Shown here one piece after another: positions 6,442 through 9,331 of a stretch of 9,331 bases of DNA. Each line of letters starts with the position of its first letter. The first letter of the stretch is position 1. The translations under genes and the position numbers were made by a program. The notes below the pieces were generated by a model. The model saw only the letters and a list, made by a program, of their open reading frames with translations, searched no databases and had not been told where the DNA came from. This stretch comes from Acidobacteriaceae bacterium (GTDB lineage Bacteria; Acidobacteriota; Terriglobia; Terriglobales; Acidobacteriaceae), in assembly GCA_003139975.1 (NCBI GenBank), contig PLHN01000083.1, positions 5,703 to 15,033 on the forward strand, read 5' to 3'.

Positions 6442-7245
6442 ATGCAACCACAGCAGCAGCAATACAACCAGCCTATGGGTATCGAGCAGCTTCACGAGTT
6501 CGCCATCAATGTCGTGCATATGGCCTGCAGCATTGTGACCATGCCGGTTGAAATCATTCTGCGGCCGCAATACGGCACGCGGTATTTTCCGATTCCGGTA
6601 ACGTTCTTCTCGGCAATCCTGATGATCCTGCTGCCGTTTCTCTCAGGAATGGCAACGGGCATCACGCACATGATTCCGTTTTCAGGCCCAGCCATGCCCC
6701 CGCCTGGACTCTTCGGACTCGCGTCACTCTCCTCGCTTTATTTCTTTCTCGTCCTGCTGCATGGCATTCGCCTCTACCGGAGGATGATTTACATGGACCT
6801 TGAGCAGCACAGCCAGTACGAGGGCCCTGCCCTTCCGTTCTTTCGCATGATTCCCGGCGGACGTTCCTTCTGGCTGACGCGCATCGTGCTGGAGCCGGTC
6901 TTTGTGTTTGTCCTGGCCTCGGTGCTTGAGAGCATCTCCGTCATCCAGTCGGGCCTTTCCTTTTACCTGCATATCGCGGCCCTCATGCTCGCGATGCGCA
7001 ACTTTATCTACTGGTATCGCGTGTGGGAGCTCATCCGCAGCTGGATGGATGTGGCGGCCGCGGGCCCCATCATCAGCAAATTTGCCAACAACAAGGCGAC
7101 CGAGGATGACTTGGCACCTATTCATCTTGCGAGCCTGCCCAAGGACCTTTCCCCCGATATGCGCCAGGCGGCTGTGTCGTATATAGCCCGCGTGCTCGGC
7201 GCATTCACAACAACTAAAACCGAAATCAAGGAGGAAAAACAATGA
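6442..7245 (+). CDS. Four-helix inner-membrane protein, putative membrane partner of the coupling ATPase
   Basis: I recognise no named family in this 267-residue protein. It has a Gln-rich polar start (MQPQQQQYNQ), an amphipathic region (14-41), and likely membrane helices at about 50-74, 89-111, 146-167 and 171-192. A soluble tail of about 65 residues ends in TEIKEEKQ. The loop at about 112-145 is basic and probably cytoplasmic. AAGGAG at 6431-6436 overlaps the ATPase stop codon and lies 5 nt before the ATG, so the two genes are translationally linked. The ATPase lacks its own anchor, so the simplest reading is that this protein tethers it to the inner membrane. Separate membrane partners for anchorless coupling proteins are known to me from Gram-positive plasmids such as pIP501. 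The role is inference; the gene and topology are well supported. Confidence 0.85.
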   Translation: MQPQQQQYNQPMGIEQLHEFAINVVHMACSIVTMPVEIILRPQYGTRYFPIPVTFFSAILMILLPFLSGMATGITHMIPFSGPAMPPPGLFGLASLSSLYFFLVLLHGIRLYRRMIYMDLEQHSQYEGPALPFFRMIPGGRSFWLTRIVLEPVFVFVLASVLESISVIQSGLSFYLHIAALMLAMRNFIYWYRVWELIRSWMDVAAAGPIISKFANNKATEDDLAPIHLASLPKDLSPDMRQAAVSYIARVLGAFTTTKTEIKEEKQ

Positions 7246-7907
7246 TTAGCAAAATCATCAAGAGTCCAAAATTCATGTGGGTCGTAGGCGGCGTGCTGGT
7301 TTGGTGGTTCTTCGGGCCGTCCATACCGGGCCTCATCCGCCATGCGTTCATCTCGCGACCCTCGCCTTCCGCGCAGGCCTCGTCCTCAAAGGATAAGAAT
7401 GCACGGGGGGGGAGTTCCCCAGGAGGGCCAGTGCCCCTGCCCGCCCCCGTCGTGCCGAATCCATCAGCTGAGGACCAGGCGCTTAACAACCTCATGGGTA
7501 CATGGGAAGGAACCCTGCCGATGAATCAGGAGCCTTGCAAGGTAAGCCTGGAGCTGCGCCAGGACCATGACAAGCCCGGACAGTTCCTTGGCTACTCGAA
7601 ACTCTCCTGCCAGCCGACGATGCTCGAAATCATGCAGCGTCAGGAGTCAGGCCACAAGATGACGCCGGCCGAGGCGCTTAAACGAATGGCCGACGCGATG
7701 AAGCCCAGCGCCACCAACTTCACGGGCGTTGCGGAAAAGGGCGCAATAAAGCTTACCGCCCAGAACACCTTCGGCCTTACCGGTTCGGGGTGCTCCATCG
7801 CGACCTTCACTGTCATGCCGGCAGGCGCGCATGAGCTCGGCACCGACTTTACCGAGAGCGGAGCCGGATGCGAAGGCGGCGAGCTCGTCATGAATAAAGC
7901 GAGGTGA
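7242..7907 (+). CDS. Single-pass membrane protein with Pro-rich linker and cysteine-containing periplasmic domain
   Basis: The 221-residue product has an N-terminal membrane helix (about 11-31, MWVVGGVLVWWFFG), a low-complexity Ser/Gly/Pro linker (about 38-75) and a compact domain from about 80 to the end. That domain starts with LMGTWEGTL, shows alternating beta-like segments, and holds four cysteines (C99, C123, C184, C210) that could form two disulfides. The GTWEG motif recalls lipocalin-like small beta barrels, but this is only a resemblance. The positive residues before the helix suggest that the N-terminus is inside and the domain outside. The ATG overlaps the previous stop (ATGA, 7242-7245), with AAGGAGG (7228-7234) 7 nt before it, so expression is coupled to the four-helix protein. 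It may be a third subunit of the membrane complex or an entry-exclusion-like protein. Function unknown. Confidence 0.82.
   Translation: MISKIIKSPKFMWVVGGVLVWWFFGPSIPGLIRHAFISRPSPSAQASSSKDKNARGGSSPGGPVPLPAPVVPNPSAEDQALNNLMGTWEGTLPMNQEPCKVSLELRQDHDKPGQFLGYSKLSCQPTMLEIMQRQESGHKMTPAEALKRMADAMKPSATNFTGVAEKGAIKLTAQNTFGLTGSGCSIATFTVMPAGAHELGTDFTESGAGCEGGELVMNKAR
7901..7907 (+). promoter_or_regulatory. Ribosome binding site that fixes the HTH gene start
   Basis: GAGGTGA is a strong anti-SD match lying 5 nt before ATG 7913. It overlaps the previous gene's last codon and stop, so it favours ATG 7913 over the in-frame GTG at 7904 and suggests coupled translation. Confidence 0.6.
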
Positions 7908-7912
7908 ACTCA

Positions 7913-8164
7913 ATGACACCGGAGCCTTTTGTTTCGGCGGAAAAGGCGGCTGATTTTCTCGATATCAGCCGCCGCTATTTACTTTCGCTTGCGCGTAAAG
8001 GAATCGCGGGCGCCTACCCTCTCGACGGCCAGGCAAAGCGCAAGGTCTGGGTTTTCAGGCTGTCGGATCTTGCGGCTGCGATTGCAAAAAACGCTGATCC
8101 GGAAACGGGCAACATGCGCTATGATCCGGCTCAGCCGTCCGTGCTCGCTCACGAAAGGAGATGA
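7913..8164 (+). CDS. Small MerR-like helix-turn-helix protein, probable excisionase
   Basis: The 83-residue protein is an HTH_17/excisionase-type winged helix. PFVSAEKAADFLDISRRYLL (residues 5-24) gives the helix-turn-helix, and a short beta wing follows with VWVFRLSDLAAAI (about 46-58), the usual pattern of this family. The C-terminal tail is polar. The start codon follows the stop of the preceding gene by 5 bp and its own stop is 1 bp before the integrase start, so it is co-translated with the integrase. Such proteins bind near att sites to favour excision, or act as regulators. Given the neighbour, recombination directionality factor is the best guess; a regulator of this operon is an alternative. 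Confidence 0.82.
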   Translation: MTPEPFVSAEKAADFLDISRRYLLSLARKGIAGAYPLDGQAKRKVWVFRLSDLAAAIAKNADPETGNMRYDPAQPSVLAHERR

Positions 8165-8165
8165 A

Positions 8166-9284
8166 ATGAAACGGGCACGGCTACAAAGAGGAAGCGTTGT
8201 CTTTGATAAACGAAGAAAAATCTGGAATTACCTGTGGTGCGAGAACGGCCACCGGCGAACAAAGCTCATCGGCCCGGCAAGCGAGTTTCCCACGAAGACA
8301 TCGGCGTGGCGGGCAGCGGAGCCTTTTCGGCGCTCGGTGGAAAACGAAATCAGCAGCAACCCGGTCATTACCGTGAACAGCATCGTTGCCCAATACCGCA
8401 GCGAAAAGATGCCCCAGCGCCTGAGCACTCGCAGGGGCTATGAGGCATGGCTGAATAATCACATACTCCCGCGCTGGCGGAACTGCCCTCTTACGGAGTT
8501 GCAGGCCCGCCCCGTGGAATTGTGGTTACACTCCCTGGCTCTATCGCCCAAGAGCAGGGTTCACGTGCGTGGCCTTATCCATGCGATTTGGGATTACGCC
8601 ATGTGGCGCGGCGACGCTCCCACGCAACGCAACCCGATGGAACTGGTGACAATCAAGGGTGCGACGAGGCGAATGCGCAAGCCTCGCAGTCTGACGGTGG
8701 AGGAGTTTCAGCTTCTGCTTGAAAACTTCGAGGAGCCATACCGCACGATTGCACTGGTCTGCGTTTGCTTTGGCCTGCGCATCAGCGAATGTCTGGCCCT
8801 GAAATGGTCGGACGTAGACTGGCTGGGCAGTAAACTCCGCGTTGAACGGGCGATTGTCCGCCAGCAGGTGGATGACGTTAAGACCATCTACTCGGGCAAG
8901 CTGATGTCGGTTGATGCGGAGATGCTGGAAGTGCTGAGGAGCTGGAGACAGAACACCCCCTTCTCCTCAAGCGGAGACTGGATGTTCGCGAGCCGGGTGC
9001 AGCTAGGCCAGTTGCCGGTATCGTATCCGTGGGTCTGGCAGATGTTCCAGAAGGCAGCAACCAAAGCCGGGATTGGGAACCTGGGCACGCATTCATTGCG
9101 GCACAGCTACCGGTCATGGCTCGATGCGGCGGGAACAGCCATAGCGGTCCAGCAGAAACTGATGCGTCACTCCGACATTCGTACAACTCTGAATATTTAC
9201 GGAGATGTCGTTACGGATGAAATGGCGGTGGCGCATTCCAAAGTGGTAGGCATGGCTCTTCGCCGTAAAGTGATTGCAAACTGA
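8166..9284 (+). CDS. int: Tyrosine recombinase, site-specific integrase
   Basis: The 372-residue enzyme would integrate and excise the element by strand exchange at att sites. ATG 8166 follows AAGGAG (8155-8160) by 5 nt; longer forms in the same frame start inside the HTH gene and look wrong. The N-terminal part (about 1-60, RGSVVFDKRRKIWNYLW) resembles an arm-binding domain. A SAM-like core-binding domain spans about 68-165. The catalytic domain has all expected residues: R205 (GLRISECLALKW), K239 (VKT), H309-x-x-R312 (HSLRHSYRSWL), H335 (LMRHSD) and nucleophile Y345 (NIYGD). The enzyme therefore looks intact. From memory, close relatives with this N-terminus are frequent in Acidobacteria. 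The gene ends 29 bp from the partial tRNA, the usual int-att geometry. Confidence 0.95.
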   Translation: MKRARLQRGSVVFDKRRKIWNYLWCENGHRRTKLIGPASEFPTKTSAWRAAEPFRRSVENEISSNPVITVNSIVAQYRSEKMPQRLSTRRGYEAWLNNHILPRWRNCPLTELQARPVELWLHSLALSPKSRVHVRGLIHAIWDYAMWRGDAPTQRNPMELVTIKGATRRMRKPRSLTVEEFQLLLENFEEPYRTIALVCVCFGLRISECLALKWSDVDWLGSKLRVERAIVRQQVDDVKTIYSGKLMSVDAEMLEVLRSWRQNTPFSSSGDWMFASRVQLGQLPVSYPWVWQMFQKAATKAGIGNLGTHSLRHSYRSWLDAAGTAIAVQQKLMRHSDIRTTLNIYGDVVTDEMAVAHSKVVGMALRRKVIAN

Positions 9285-9290
9285 TTGCAA
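9271..9290 (+). repeat. Direct repeat TGATTGCAA x2, 11-bp period
   Basis: TGATTGCAA occurs at 9271-9279 and 9282-9290, separated by AC, spanning the integrase stop codon. The period is one helical turn. The position, 24 bp from the tRNA end, fits integrase arm-type or excisionase binding sites of an att region, but two copies could be chance. Confidence 0.4.
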
Positions 9291-9313
9291 GCGCTTCTAA
9301 GTTGTTGAAAATA

Positions 9314-9331
9314 TGGCGGAGAGAGTGGGAT
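9314..9331 (-). tRNA. 3' end of a tRNA gene, probably tRNA-Ser, and likely att core
   Basis: Read on minus, the last 18 bases give ATCCCACTCTCTCCGCCA: the end of a T loop, the 3' side of the T stem (CCCAC), an acceptor strand TCTCTCC, discriminator G and encoded CCA. Discriminator G with an acceptor that would pair with GGAGAGA is typical of bacterial tRNA-Ser. The gene runs off the right edge, so anticodon and folding cannot be checked. A tRNA 3' end next to an integrase is the classical integration site. Confidence 0.7.

Noticed and set aside
7929..8165. N-terminal extension of the integrase to 7929
   Set aside because: The added residues are the HTH gene read in another frame. ATG 8166 has a strong ribosome binding site and begins the known family N-terminus.

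Overview
The window looks like one end of an integrated conjugative or mobilizable element in a GC-rich soil-type bacterium, most likely an Acidobacteriota (Terriglobia-like) genome. Two things point to that host, both from memory of the families: a winged-helix/TPR regulator of a type abundant in Acidobacteria, and a tyrosine integrase that resembles those common in Acidobacteria. No phage structural genes, IS elements, CRISPR arrays or complete rRNA/tRNA genes are present. No VirB-type secretion channel genes are visible, so the window alone cannot say whether the element is self-transmissible (ICE) or only mobilizable (IME).

Layout from left to right. Positions 1-1787 (minus) hold the N-terminal 595 codons of a MobF (TrwC/TraI-type) relaxase-helicase that runs off the left edge. 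Positions 1788-2053 are non-coding, rich in inverted repeats, and are the best candidate for oriT and the relaxase promoter/operator. Positions 2054-3193 carry three small genes of unknown function, two on plus and one on minus. Positions 3194-4489 (minus) hold a DNA-binding-domain/TPR protein broken by one in-frame TAA, apparently cargo. From 4560 to 9284 everything reads plus: a small secreted Pro-rich protein, a coupling-protein-like ATPase without a membrane anchor, a four-helix membrane protein, a single-pass protein with a periplasmic domain, a small excisionase-like HTH protein and a tyrosine integrase. The window ends in the 3' end of a tRNA gene, probably tRNA-Ser on minus, which is the likely attachment site.

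How the genes would work together: the integrase and HTH protein would excise the element at the tRNA. The relaxase would nick oriT and unwind the strand. The ATPase, anchored by the adjacent membrane proteins, would deliver the relaxase-DNA complex to a type IV secretion channel. The most unusual point is that the coupling-protein genes and the recombination genes form one tight operon with overlaps or 1-9 bp gaps. Transfer preparation and excision may therefore be expressed together. The coupling protein also appears split into a soluble motor and separate membrane subunits.
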